Below are positions 1-5,989 of a DNA stretch of 9,266 nucleotides, one piece after another (position 1 is the stretch's first letter; every line of letters begins with the position of its first letter). The DNA lies in the NCBI GenBank assembly GCA_035633755.1, contig DASQEH010000082.1, positions 1 through 9,266 on the forward strand, in the 5' to 3' direction. Position numbers and translations under genes: made by a program. Under the pieces are notes generated by a model, which was not told the origin of the DNA, did no database searches, and saw nothing but the letters and a program-made list of their open reading frames with translations. This stretch comes from DASQEH01 sp035633755. Its GTDB lineage: Bacteria; Actinomycetota; Actinomycetes; Propionibacteriales; Nocardioidaceae.

Positions 1-54
1 CAGCCTGACGGAGGGCCGGCCCGTCCCCGACGCGAGCCCGCCCTCCTCAGGCTG
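1..54. terminator. Long GC-rich hairpin, possible terminator of a gene left of the window
   Basis: Positions 1-16 (CAGCCTGACGGAGGGC) are the near-perfect reverse complement of 40-54 (GCCCTCCTCAGGCTG), with a single unpaired C at position 9 and a 23-nt loop. The predicted stem is about 15 bp and very GC-rich. No T-tract follows on the plus strand, which is common for actinobacterial hairpins at gene ends. The stem may continue past the left edge. The right arm also contains the first degenerate copy of the neighbouring 16-bp repeat (cctcaggct), so the hairpin could instead be a by-product of the repeat. Confidence 0.35.
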
Positions 55-82
55 ACTGGCCCTCCTGGGACTGATGGCCGCC

Positions 83-197
83 AGGCTTCACCGGCCTCAG
101 GCTTCACCGGCCTCAGGCTTCACCGGCCTCAGGCTTCACCGGCCTCAGGCTTCACCGGCCACTCGGCTCCACCGGCCACTCGGCTTCACCGGGCCAC
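83..197. repeat. 16-bp tandem repeat, about seven copies
   Basis: The unit is AGGCTTCACCGGCCTC. Four exact copies start at 83, 99, 115 and 131. A fifth at 147 ends in AC instead of TC. Drifting copies of 17 and 18 bp follow at 163 and 180, and fragments of the motif continue to about 215. A degenerate earlier copy is visible at 45-60 (cctcaggctgactggc, rotated). The exact copies in the middle and decayed copies outside look like recent local expansion by slippage. The array lies about 220 bp upstream of the operon start at 417. Confidence 0.92.
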
Positions 198-416
198 CCG
201 GATCACCGGCTCCCCGGACTGACCCGCCCTCCCAGACTCACTCGGCCGCCCGGGGGTTGACCACTCACCGGACGGGCTGCACGTCCCACTGCGGCGGCCA
301 GGCCGCGCGGACAAGACGACGTTGTGGACAAGCCGCCGCTGTGGACGGCGAACTCCAAGCAGCCGCCTCATTTGGCACCCTGACGAGGTCCCCACACCTC
401 GACGTCAGGAGCGCTC

Positions 417-1310
417 GTGCGACCACTTCTGCGGCCGGGTCTCAAGATCTTGCGCCGCGACATCCATACCCTCCAGCTCGGGCTCGACTGGCCCGGGCTC
501 ACGGTGCTTCGAGAGACACCTGCGCTGCGTGCCGTCCTCGAGGCCATCGACGGCTTCCGTGACGCCGCGGGGGTGATCTTGGCGGCGACCGCCGCTGGGC
601 CGTCGCACGAGGAGTGCGAGGAGGCACTCGTGCTCCTCGTCGACTCCGGCGCCGTCGTCGACAACGCGCTGCGGCGGCCAACGCATCTCAGCGAATCCAC
701 CGAGTCGGCGCTCTGGCTGCTTGCCGGGCCTGGCCGCAGTGTCGCCGACGTCGTGGAGGCACGCGCCCGCTGCGTGGTGTGGATCGACGGTGAGGGGGTC
801 GTCGCCGAAGCGGCTCGGTCCTTGCTGACGACCGCCCAGGTGACCGTCTGCACAGATCCCGCCAAGGCCACGGTTGTTCTTGCAGCGAGCGACCGGGAAC
901 CGTCGCGGGACCAGGCTGACACCCTCATGCACGCCGGCCTTCCGCACCTGTGGTGCTACGTGCGCGACCTCGTAGGAGTCGTGGGTCCGTTCGTGCTCCC
1001 GGGAACCAGTGCCTGCCTGCGCTGCGTCGATGCGGCTCATACCGATATCGACCCGGCCTGGCCCACGCTGCTTCGCTCGACGACCGTCCGGCCGTTGCGG
1101 GTACCGCCGTGCGACAGCCTGCTGGCCACCCTGGTGGCAGCCTGGGCCGCTCAAGATGTGACGCTGTGGGCCAGCGAGCTCCGACCGCAGACCTGTGACC
1201 GGGTGATCGAGATTCCTCAGGGCTGGGGACCGGTTGAGGCGGCACACTACGAACTGCATCCTCTGTGTGGCTGTGGTTGGCCGCTCTGGCAAGACACAAT
1301 GGGTGCATGA
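417..1310 (+). CDS. E1/ThiF-like, TOMM leader-binding/cyclodehydratase-like zinc protein (Rv3196-like)
   Basis: This 297-residue protein resembles the actinobacterial family annotated as bacteriocin-biosynthesis cyclodehydratase or TOMM leader-peptide-binding protein. A degenerate Rossmann-like segment (residues 118-160; IDGEGVVAEAA, then a VVLAASD strand end) is followed by the conserved GPFVLPGTSACLRC block (190-203). The C-terminus is HPLCGCGW (281-288). Cys200, Cys203, Cys284 and Cys286 form the expected zinc tetrad. The glycine loop is poor and I see no catalytic thioesterification cysteine or clear ATP site, so adenylation activity is doubtful. No precursor peptide, YcaO or dehydrogenase gene is visible, so a RiPP role is not supported here. 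The GTG start is chosen because AGGAG (407-411) sits 5 nt upstream and the N-terminus MRPLLRPGLK fits my memory of relatives. The stop overlaps the next start (ATGA), implying translational coupling with the ABC1 kinase. Function is unknown. Confidence 0.82.
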   Translation: MRPLLRPGLKILRRDIHTLQLGLDWPGLTVLRETPALRAVLEAIDGFRDAAGVILAATAAGPSHEECEEALVLLVDSGAVVDNALRRPTHLSESTESALWLLAGPGRSVADVVEARARCVVWIDGEGVVAEAARSLLTTAQVTVCTDPAKATVVLAASDREPSRDQADTLMHAGLPHLWCYVRDLVGVVGPFVLPGTSACLRCVDAAHTDIDPAWPTLLRSTTVRPLRVPPCDSLLATLVAAWAAQDVTLWASELRPQTCDRVIEIPQGWGPVEAAHYELHPLCGCGWPLWQDTMGA

Positions 1311-2638
1311 GCGACCTTCCCCGCAAGACAGTGGCGCGAACAGCCCGGCTGGCCGGCCTGCCTCTCGGGGTCGCGGGTCGAGCGACGCTCGGTCTTGGCA
1401 AGCGGATCGGTGGCGCGTCTGCCGAGGCCGTCGCCACGCAACTCCAGCAGCAGACCGCCGACCAGCTGTTCACCGTGCTCGGCGAGCTCAAGGGCGGCGC
1501 CATGAAGTTCGGCCAGGCGATGTCCGTCTTCGAGACGGCGTTGCCAGAGCACATGGTCGCTCCCTACCGCGCAACCCTCACGAAGTTCCAGGACGCTGCG
1601 CCACCCATGGCCTCGTCGCTGGTTCATCAGGTTCTGGCCCGCGAGCTCGGGGCGACCTGGCGTCGCGACCTGATCGAGTTCGATGACATCCCAGCGGCCG
1701 CGGCATCCATCGGGCAGGTGCACAAGGCGGTCTGGCGCGATGGCCGCAAGGTGGCTGTCAAGATCCAGTACCCGGGCGCGGGCGAGGCCCTGCGCAGCGA
1801 CCTCAAGCAGATCGGGCGGGCGGCGAAGCTGTTCGCCAGCTGGATCCCGGGCATCGACATCAAGCCACTCGTCGAGGAGCTGCAGGCCCGGGTGGAGGAG
1901 GAGCTGGACTACGCCCTCGAGGCGTCGGCTCAGCGCAGCTTCGCGGCGGCCTTCGCCGATGATCCCGACATCGTCGTGCCTGACGTCATCATGCATACCG
2001 ACAAGGTGCTGGTGACGCACTGGCTCGAGTCCAGCCGGTCGCTGGCCCGCCTCGTAGCCGACGGCAACGAGGCCGACCGCAACCACTACGGTCAGATCTA
2101 CGTGCGGTTCCTGTTCTCCGGGCCCGCCCGCGTGGGCATGCTGCACGCCGACCCGCATCCCGGCAACTTCCGGCTGATGCCTGACGGACGGATGGGGGTC
2201 GTCGACTTCGGTGCGGTATCCCGGCTGCCAGGTGGGCTGCCGGAGATCATCGGGACGCTCCTGCGCCATGCCGTGAACGACGACTACGACGCCGTCCACC
2301 AGGGGCTTCGCGACGCCGGCTTCATCAAGGAGAACATCACCATCGACACCGAGGCCCTGCGCGAGTACTTGGCGCCCTTCGTCGAGCCGGCCGCGGAGGA
2401 GCGGTTCCGGTTCTCGCGGGAGTGGATGCGAGGGCAGTTCGCGCGCATCAACGACCCGCGCTTGCCGGGCTACACCACCATGCTCAAGATCAACCTCCCG
2501 CCGGAGTTCCTGCTCATCCACCGGGTGTGGCTGGGCGCCATCGGCGTCCTGTCGCAGCTCGAGGTGTCGGCCCCGTTCCCCGAGATACTGGCTGAGTCGC
2601 TTCCTGGGTTCGCTGACCCGAGGAGCCAATCCGCTTGA
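1307..2638 (+). CDS. ABC1/AarF/UbiB family atypical protein kinase (Rv3197-like)
   Basis: This 443-residue protein carries all the hallmarks of the ABC1/UbiB atypical kinase-like family. These are the KxGQ motif (K67-Q70) in the N-terminal extension, the Ala-rich loop AAAASIGQ (130-137) that replaces the glycine-rich P-loop, the nucleotide-binding lysine K152 in VAVKIQ, the ExD motif (E199/D201), the catalytic-loop block HADPHPGN (280-287) and the DFG metal site (300-302). Family members support quinone and lipid metabolism, probably as ATPases or small-molecule kinases. The substrate in actinobacteria is unknown to me. No transmembrane segment is evident. The frame is open 42 nt further upstream, but I chose the ATG at 1307 because it forms an ATGA overlap with the upstream stop. 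The pair is most likely one transcript, ended by the strong hairpin about 45 nt downstream. Confidence 0.93.
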   Translation: MSDLPRKTVARTARLAGLPLGVAGRATLGLGKRIGGASAEAVATQLQQQTADQLFTVLGELKGGAMKFGQAMSVFETALPEHMVAPYRATLTKFQDAAPPMASSLVHQVLARELGATWRRDLIEFDDIPAAAASIGQVHKAVWRDGRKVAVKIQYPGAGEALRSDLKQIGRAAKLFASWIPGIDIKPLVEELQARVEEELDYALEASAQRSFAAAFADDPDIVVPDVIMHTDKVLVTHWLESSRSLARLVADGNEADRNHYGQIYVRFLFSGPARVGMLHADPHPGNFRLMPDGRMGVVDFGAVSRLPGGLPEIIGTLLRHAVNDDYDAVHQGLRDAGFIKENITIDTEALREYLAPFVEPAAEERFRFSREWMRGQFARINDPRLPGYTTMLKINLPPEFLLIHRVWLGAIGVLSQLEVSAPFPEILAESLPGFADPRSQSA

Positions 2639-2681
2639 TCAGCGGGGTGCAGAAGACAGCCCACGACTCGTTCTGAGACAT

Positions 2682-2721
2682 AAGAGTGCCCGAGGTCCCT
2701 GTTGGGACCTCGGGCACTCTT
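2682..2721. terminator. Perfect 18-bp intrinsic terminator between convergent operons
   Basis: The arms AAGAGTGCCCGAGGTCCC (2682-2699) and GGGACCTCGGGCACTCTT (2704-2721) are exact reverse complements with a 4-nt TGTT loop. The plus-strand transcript runs into TTTGTTGG. The minus-strand transcript ends its stem in CTCTTAT. It lies between the end of the ABC1 kinase (2638) and the end of the 54-codon minus-strand gene (2735), so it probably stops transcription from both sides. Confidence 0.92.
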
Positions 2722-2734
2722 TGTTGGGGCTCAC

Positions 2735-2899
2735 TCACACGGAGCGGGCCAGCACCAGCCGGACCTGCTCGTTGACGCGCTTGGCCTGTCGGGCGAGACG
2801 CCGTGAACGGGCCAGCTGAACGCCGACACGGCGTTCGCGGGCATCCGCCAGCCGCGCGTCGATATGGGCGCGAGCCAGATCTTCATACATGAGATGCAT
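2735..2899 (-). CDS. Small basic Arg-rich helical protein downstream of whiB7
   Basis: This is a 54-residue hypothetical protein beginning MHLMYEDLARAHIDARLADA. It has 12 Arg and 1 Lys against 6 acidic residues. It should be almost entirely helical, with no Pro, one Gly (position 26) and no Cys. I have the impression that similar short LARAR-type Arg-rich proteins are common in actinobacteria, but I know no function for them. The start is set by AGGAG (plus-strand 2907-2911), 7 nt before the ATG. A longer frame upstream exists but only shadows whiB7. The gene follows whiB7 by 110 nt with no clear terminator between, so it is probably co-transcribed. Third codon positions are GC-rich, supporting real coding. 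It could bind nucleic acid or a protein partner; that is a guess from charge alone. Confidence 0.78.
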   Translation of the reverse strand: MHLMYEDLARAHIDARLADARERRVGVQLARSRRLARQAKRVNEQVRLVLARSV

Positions 2900-3009
2900 C
2901 TTGTGGCTCCTGTTCAAGTCTTCGTTCTGCCGAATGGACATGGGGTGTGTTTCGTGTTCGGCGATGCTCCGACCAGCGGGGCACCGCGTTCCGTGAGTCG
3001 AGCCGTTCG

Positions 3010-3297
3010 TCATGCCGCAACCTCGCACTTGCGTGGCCTGCCTCGCGGGCGTTTGCGAGCGACAACTTCTCCGGCTACGAGAAGCTCGCCTCCCCAAACA
3101 CCCCAGGGCTCTCTGCGGTCGAGAGCACCGGCGAGACATTCCATCTGGAGTGGGCAGGTGCGGCACAGCGCCTTGGCGAGCTCAACATCGACTGGTGACT
3201 CCGCGAAGAAGAGCTCCGGATCGTTCGACCGACACGGCAGCGATGACGCTGACGTGCCTTGCGCCTGTGCGACTGGGTCGAGAACGCTGAGTGTCAT
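3010..3297 (-). CDS. whiB7: WhiB7-like iron-sulfur transcriptional activator
   Basis: This 95-residue WhiB-family protein has the four cluster cysteines C22, C45, C48 and C54 (CxxC plus C-x5-C), the turn motif PWGVWGGE (64-71), and a C-terminal AT-hook RGRPRK (85-90) followed by only five residues. The AT-hook distinguishes WhiB7 (WblC in Streptomyces) from other WhiB proteins. WhiB7 binds region 4 of the principal sigma factor and AT-rich DNA beside the -35 element, activating antibiotic-resistance genes and its own promoter. The ATG at 3297 is chosen because AAGGAGGTGA lies 7-8 nt upstream; a longer in-frame extension reads through the leader and is not plausible. A leader of about 350 nt with a small ORF and a terminator precedes it. 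The neighbours uvrD2 and the ABC1 kinase match the M. tuberculosis order. Confidence 0.96.
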   Translation of the reverse strand: MTLSVLDPVAQAQGTSASSLPCRSNDPELFFAESPVDVELAKALCRTCPLQMECLAGALDRREPWGVWGGELLVAGEVVARKRPRGRPRKCEVAA

Positions 3298-3304
3298 GGT
3301 GTGG

Positions 3305-3314
3305 TCACCTCCTT
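3305..3314 (-). promoter_or_regulatory. whiB7 ribosome binding site, near-perfect
   Basis: The minus strand reads AAGGAGGTGA, matching the anti-Shine-Dalgarno complement over its whole length, before the ATG at 3297. It fixes the start of whiB7 and shows that control of the gene is unlikely to rely on weak initiation. It lies about 33 nt beyond the terminator stem, outside the attenuator. Confidence 0.85.
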
Positions 3315-3346
3315 GTGAGTTACGTCGGTCGGACGGGGAATAGGAA

Positions 3347-3380
3347 AAGCCGCGGATCCCGGTATGGGAGTCCGCGGCTT
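3347..3380 (-). terminator. Intrinsic terminator (attenuator) in the whiB7 leader
   Basis: On the minus strand, AAGCCGCGGA (3380-3371) pairs perfectly with TCCGCGGCTT (3356-3347). An inner CCC/GGG-type stem (3366-3369 with 3357-3360) is separated by one bulged base and closes a 5-nt ATACC loop. A TTTTCCTATT tract follows. It sits between the leader ORF stop (3405) and the whiB7 start (3297), where a terminator makes sense only if it is conditional. Its 5' arm overlaps the segment that can pair with the end of the leader ORF. Confidence 0.88.
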
Positions 3381-3448
3381 GGAGGTGCCGGCCATGGTGT
3401 GGTTCTAGACCGGTGGACTCCAAGCACGGACGCCCGAGACGTCCTTGG
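3370..3448 (-). promoter_or_regulatory. Antiterminator and protector pairing segments of the whiB7 attenuator
   Basis: Three segments can form mutually exclusive stems. Segment 1 (3448-3440, CCAAGGACG) pairs with segment 2 (3432-3420, CGTCC plus TTGG around a 4-nt bulge, 7-nt loop). Segment 2 (3431-3418, GTCCG-T-GCTTGGAG) pairs instead with segment 3 (3384-3370, CTCCAAGC-CG-CGGAC) as 8 bp, a 1x2 internal loop, then 5 bp. Segment 3 contains the whole 5' arm of the terminator. Thus 1:2 leaves the terminator free to form, and 2:3 destroys it. Segments 1 and 2 lie in the last codons of the leader ORF. A ribosome at its stop covers part of segment 2; a ribosome stalled on or near segment 1 frees it. 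The pairing was read directly; its use is inferred. Confidence 0.7.
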
Positions 3449-3593
3449 CAAATGCGGGCGTGTGGATACCGAGCACGGACGCACCTGTGCCCAGACCCAT
3501 CTCGCGGGCCTCGAGGGCCGAGTAGGTGGGGAGGGCAGGCACGCGCGGGCGCGTCACGCCGTTGTTGGCCGTGGCGGTTGGGGTGATCAACAT
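3405..3593 (-). CDS. 62-codon leader ORF upstream of whiB7
   Basis: The ORF encodes 62 residues (N-terminus MLITPTATANNGVTRPRVPA, C-terminus AWSPPV) and begins at an ATG preceded by GGAGGAG with 5-nt spacing. I recognise no domain, signal peptide or membrane segment. Third positions are mostly G or C, supporting translation. The last stretch switches to CGT GCT TGG AGT CCA, with A/T-ending codons, exactly where the RNA would pair with the terminator arm. This suggests that RNA structure constrains the sequence more than the protein does. The stop codon is 25 nt before the terminator stem. whiB7 and wblC genes are known to have leaders with small ORFs that respond to ribosome-targeting antibiotics; this ORF is the likely counterpart. 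It could also make a stable small protein. Confidence 0.75.
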   Translation of the reverse strand: MLITPTATANNGVTRPRVPALPTYSALEAREMGLGTGASVLGIHTPAFAKDVSGVRAWSPPV

Positions 3594-3659
3594 GTCTGCT
3601 CCTCCTTCCGTATCAGTTCGCGTCTCGCCGACCAATCGGTCGACTGTTGCTGTTCCAGT

Positions 3660-3711
3660 AGGGTACGCGCGCCGTGACGACGGGCGCAAATGAATTAATG
3701 GATTGATTTTT
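3660..3711 (-). promoter_or_regulatory. whiB7 autoregulated promoter with AT-rich WhiB7 box
   Basis: On the minus strand an AT-rich block (3711-3688, AAAAATCAATCCATTAATTC then ATTT) abuts TTGCGC (-35, 3689-3684), an 18-nt spacer and TACCCT (-10, 3665-3660). The block is the most AT-rich stretch in an otherwise GC-rich window. WhiB7 promoters are known for an AT-rich element just upstream of the -35, bound by the AT-hook. Transcription would start near 3653, about 60 nt before the leader ORF. The block overlaps the 3' end and stop of uvrD2 (3695), so uvrD2 coding and whiB7 control share bases. Confidence 0.7.
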
Positions 3712-5815
3712 CGGCGAGTTTTTGGTGCTGCGGAGCCCGGGTGGATGCGGTGGCCGACGTGCACAGCTGGACGATGTCGGCGCCGTACTTGTCGGCCTTG
3801 CTCCGTCCGATGCCGGGGACGCGCACCAGTGCCGCCAGGTCCGAGGGCTGCATCTCGGCCAGCGCCGTCAGCGTCGCGTCGGTGAAGATGCAGTACGCCG
3901 GCACCTTGGCCAGAGCCGCTTGCTCGCGACGCCACTCCCGCAGTGAGTCGAACAACGACTCGTCGTAGCTGCTGGGGCAGTCGAGGCACCGGCCGAGCTT
4001 GCGTTCGCGTGCGTCCGTCAAGGACCGGTTACACACGCGGCAGTGGGCCAGGCCGGCCTTGGCCCGTCGCCCACGAGATGCACGACTGCCTGGTTCGGCC
4101 TGCTTCTGGCTGGGATCCAGGAGTGCGTCGAGAAATCGGCTCGGCGAACGCGACCCCCTGCCGCCCGGGTTGCGGGCCATCGACCATGACACCTGCAGCC
4201 GGTCACGGGCGCGGGTCACGCCCACGTACAGGAGGCGCCGCTCCTCCTCGACGGCGGCCGGTGTGTCGGCATGGACGATTGGCATCATGCCTTCGTGCAT
4301 CCCCACCAGGTGGACGACCGGCCACTCGAGGCCCTTGGCGGTGTGCAAGGTGGCGAGAGTCACCCCATCGGCCACGGGGGCGTGCTGAACCTCCGCCCGA
4401 CGGCGCAGCTCAGCAACGAAGTCCTCGAGAGTCGCGTCGGGATGATCGTCCGCCAGATCGATGCCCATGGACACCAAGGCGTTCAGCGACTCCCAGCGGT
4501 CCCTGGCAGCACCACGACCCACCGGAGCCTCACTGGACCAGCCCATCGAGCTGAGGACGTCGTTGACGTCACCGACGAGCCCTCCGGTCCGCGGCTCGGC
4601 ACCGCGAGTTGCCCCCCGCAGCAAGGCGATGGCCTGCTTGACCTCGGGACGGTCGAAGAACCGCTCGGCGCCGCGGACGACAAACGGCACGCCACGCTCC
4701 GCGAGGGCCTCTTCGAAGGCTTCGGACTGGGCGTTGATGCGAAAGAGCACGGCGATGCCTGCCGCTGGAGTGCCTTGGGCGATGGCAGCCGCGATGGCGG
4801 TCGCGACGCCGGCGGCCTCGGCTACCTCGTCGGCAAAGCCGGTGAAGGCGACCGCTGAGCCGCTGTCTCGAACGGCTTTGAGGGCCACGGCGCGGTCACC
4901 GAGCTGACCAGCCATCACGGAGTTCGCGGTGGAGACGACTTGAGGGGTCGAGCGGTAGTTGCGGGCGAGCGTGAGGGTCGTGGTCCCCTCGAACTTGCGA
5001 GGGAAGTCGTGCAGGTGGTCGGCGGTGGCTCCCGCGAAGGAGTAGATCGTCTGCGCCGGATCGCCAACGACGCACAGCTCGTCTCGGCCTCCGAGCCACA
5101 GGTCGAGCAGGGTCGACTGGAGGGGGTTGACGTCCTGGAACTCGTCGACGACGAACCAGCCGTACTGTCGGCGTACCGCGGCGGCGACCCGCTCGTCATC
5201 GGCGAGGACTGCGGCGGCGCACAGGAGGACGTCCTCCATGTCGATGCGGTTGCGGCTGCGCTTGACCTCTTCGTACGTGGCGTACACATGCGCGACGGTG
5301 GCGGCGTCGTAGCCGTCCACCGTCCGCCCTGCTGCGGGCGCGACGGCGGGGTAGTCGCCAGCCCTGACGTTGGAGACCTTGGCCCACTCGATCTCGCCGG
5401 CGAGGTCGCGCAGGTCCGCCGGACCGCCTTTGAGGCGGTTGCGACCAACCGCCTCGGCAACCAGCGGGATCTTTGACCCGGCAATGCTCGGCAGCTCGCC
5501 ACCGAACACCTGCGGCCAGAAATAGCGGGCCTGCCGTAGGGCGGCGGAGTGGAAAGTACGGGCCTGCACCCCGACGGCTCCGAGGCTCGCGAGCCGCTGC
5601 CTGAGCTCGCCGGCCGCCCGCGTCGTGAACGTCACCGCCAAGATCTCACCGGCAGCAACCTCGCCAGTGGCGACTCCGTAGGCGATCCGGTGCGTGATGG
5701 CACGCGTCTTGCCTGTGCCGGCCCCCGCCAGCACCCGGACGGGTCCGCGCAGGCAGGTGGCTACCTCGCGTTGCTCAGGGTCCAACGCTTCGAGCAGCCG
5801 GTCGGCCTCGGCCAC
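3695..5815 (-). CDS. uvrD2: ATP-dependent DNA helicase UvrD2 (SF1A, HRDC domain)
   Basis: This 706-residue superfamily 1A 3'-to-5' helicase has Walker A GAGTGKT (31-37), motif Ia FTTRAA (63-68), Walker B DEFQD (224-228), motif III GDPAQTIYSFAG (251-262), motif IV RNYRS (285-289), motif V TLHTAKGLEW (489-498) and motif VI VGVTRARDR (531-539). A four-cysteine motif follows (C592, C595, C610, C613), then an HRDC domain (about 628-690, with VPGIGRSKADKYG). The tetracysteine linker plus HRDC is the signature of UvrD2 rather than UvrD1/PcrA. The M. tuberculosis homologue is reported essential and acts in DNA repair or replication. The GTG start has GAGGAGG 4 nt upstream. The gene diverges from mycoredoxin and its 3' end carries the AT-rich element of the whiB7 promoter. 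All helicase motifs appear intact. Confidence 0.96.
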   Translation of the reverse strand: MAEADRLLEALDPEQREVATCLRGPVRVLAGAGTGKTRAITHRIAYGVATGEVAAGEILAVTFTTRAAGELRQRLASLGAVGVQARTFHSAALRQARYFWPQVFGGELPSIAGSKIPLVAEAVGRNRLKGGPADLRDLAGEIEWAKVSNVRAGDYPAVAPAAGRTVDGYDAATVAHVYATYEEVKRSRNRIDMEDVLLCAAAVLADDERVAAAVRRQYGWFVVDEFQDVNPLQSTLLDLWLGGRDELCVVGDPAQTIYSFAGATADHLHDFPRKFEGTTTLTLARNYRSTPQVVSTANSVMAGQLGDRAVALKAVRDSGSAVAFTGFADEVAEAAGVATAIAAAIAQGTPAAGIAVLFRINAQSEAFEEALAERGVPFVVRGAERFFDRPEVKQAIALLRGATRGAEPRTGGLVGDVNDVLSSMGWSSEAPVGRGAARDRWESLNALVSMGIDLADDHPDATLEDFVAELRRRAEVQHAPVADGVTLATLHTAKGLEWPVVHLVGMHEGMMPIVHADTPAAVEEERRLLYVGVTRARDRLQVSWSMARNPGGRGSRSPSRFLDALLDPSQKQAEPGSRASRGRRAKAGLAHCRVCNRSLTDARERKLGRCLDCPSSYDESLFDSLREWRREQAALAKVPAYCIFTDATLTALAEMQPSDLAALVRVPGIGRSKADKYGADIVQLCTSATASTRAPQHQKLAEKSIH

Positions 5816-5963
5816 GGAACCTCCTCAGGCGGTGGTGCGGTTCGGGTCGTACTGGGCTCGTTGGTCGTGCTCGGGTTGGTGATGCACGGGACGTCAGGGT
5901 CTTGTCGGCCGGGCGTTCCAACAGCGCAGTCGGCCGTGTCCAACCGGCGGCAAATGTGACGTG

Positions 5964-5989
5964 GGAAGCGATCGGGCACGTCAGGCGTT
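5964..5989 (+). promoter_or_regulatory. Sigma-R/SigH-like thiol-stress promoter of the mycoredoxin gene
   Basis: GGAAG (5964-5968) and GTT (5987-5989) are separated by 18 nt, close to the GGAAT-N18-GTT consensus of the thiol-oxidation ECF sigma factors (sigma-R in Streptomyces, SigH in mycobacteria). Transcription would start around 5996, leaving a leader of about 35 nt before the ATG at 6031. Mycoredoxin genes are expected members of such regulons. The motif is short, so a chance match is possible. Confidence 0.5.

Larger units (their letters stand above)
1..416. other. Gene-free left flank: hairpin, tandem repeat, GC-rich spacer
   Basis: I see no convincing gene here. Open frames cross the stretch, but they run through a 16-bp tandem repeat whose unit is not a multiple of three, so the encoded peptide is a frame-cycling artefact (LHRPQASPA-like). 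None has a good ribosome site or a recognisable domain. The stretch contains a long hairpin (1-54), the repeat array (about 83-197), and a GC-rich remainder (198-416) that must carry the promoter of the plus-strand operon starting at 417. I could not pick a confident -35/-10 pair. A TTGACC at 256-261 has no matching -10. Confidence 0.6.

Noticed and set aside
323..331. TGTGGACAA, a perfect reverse match to the actinobacterial DnaA box TTGTCCACA
   Set aside because: Only one further degenerate copy (340-348) lies nearby, with no AT-rich unwinding region and no dnaA or dnaN gene; a single 9-mer is easily chance.
74..562. Plus-strand frame of 162 codons across the 16-bp repeats
   Set aside because: It is produced by the repeat cycling through frames and overlaps the start of the real gene at 417; no ribosome site and no domain.
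417..1310. A RiPP (thiazole/oxazole peptide) biosynthetic cluster
   Set aside because: Only a leader-binding-like protein is present; no precursor peptide, YcaO or dehydrogenase appears, and the family is also found outside RiPP clusters.
1247..2629. Minus-strand frame of 460 codons opposite the ABC1 kinase
   Set aside because: Antisense shadow of a strongly supported gene, caused by high GC at third positions; no recognisable motif.
3629..3642. CGACC-AATC-GGTCG inverted repeat between the whiB7 promoter and leader ORF
   Set aside because: A 5-bp stem is too short to claim as an operator or extra hairpin; it does not pair with the attenuator segments.
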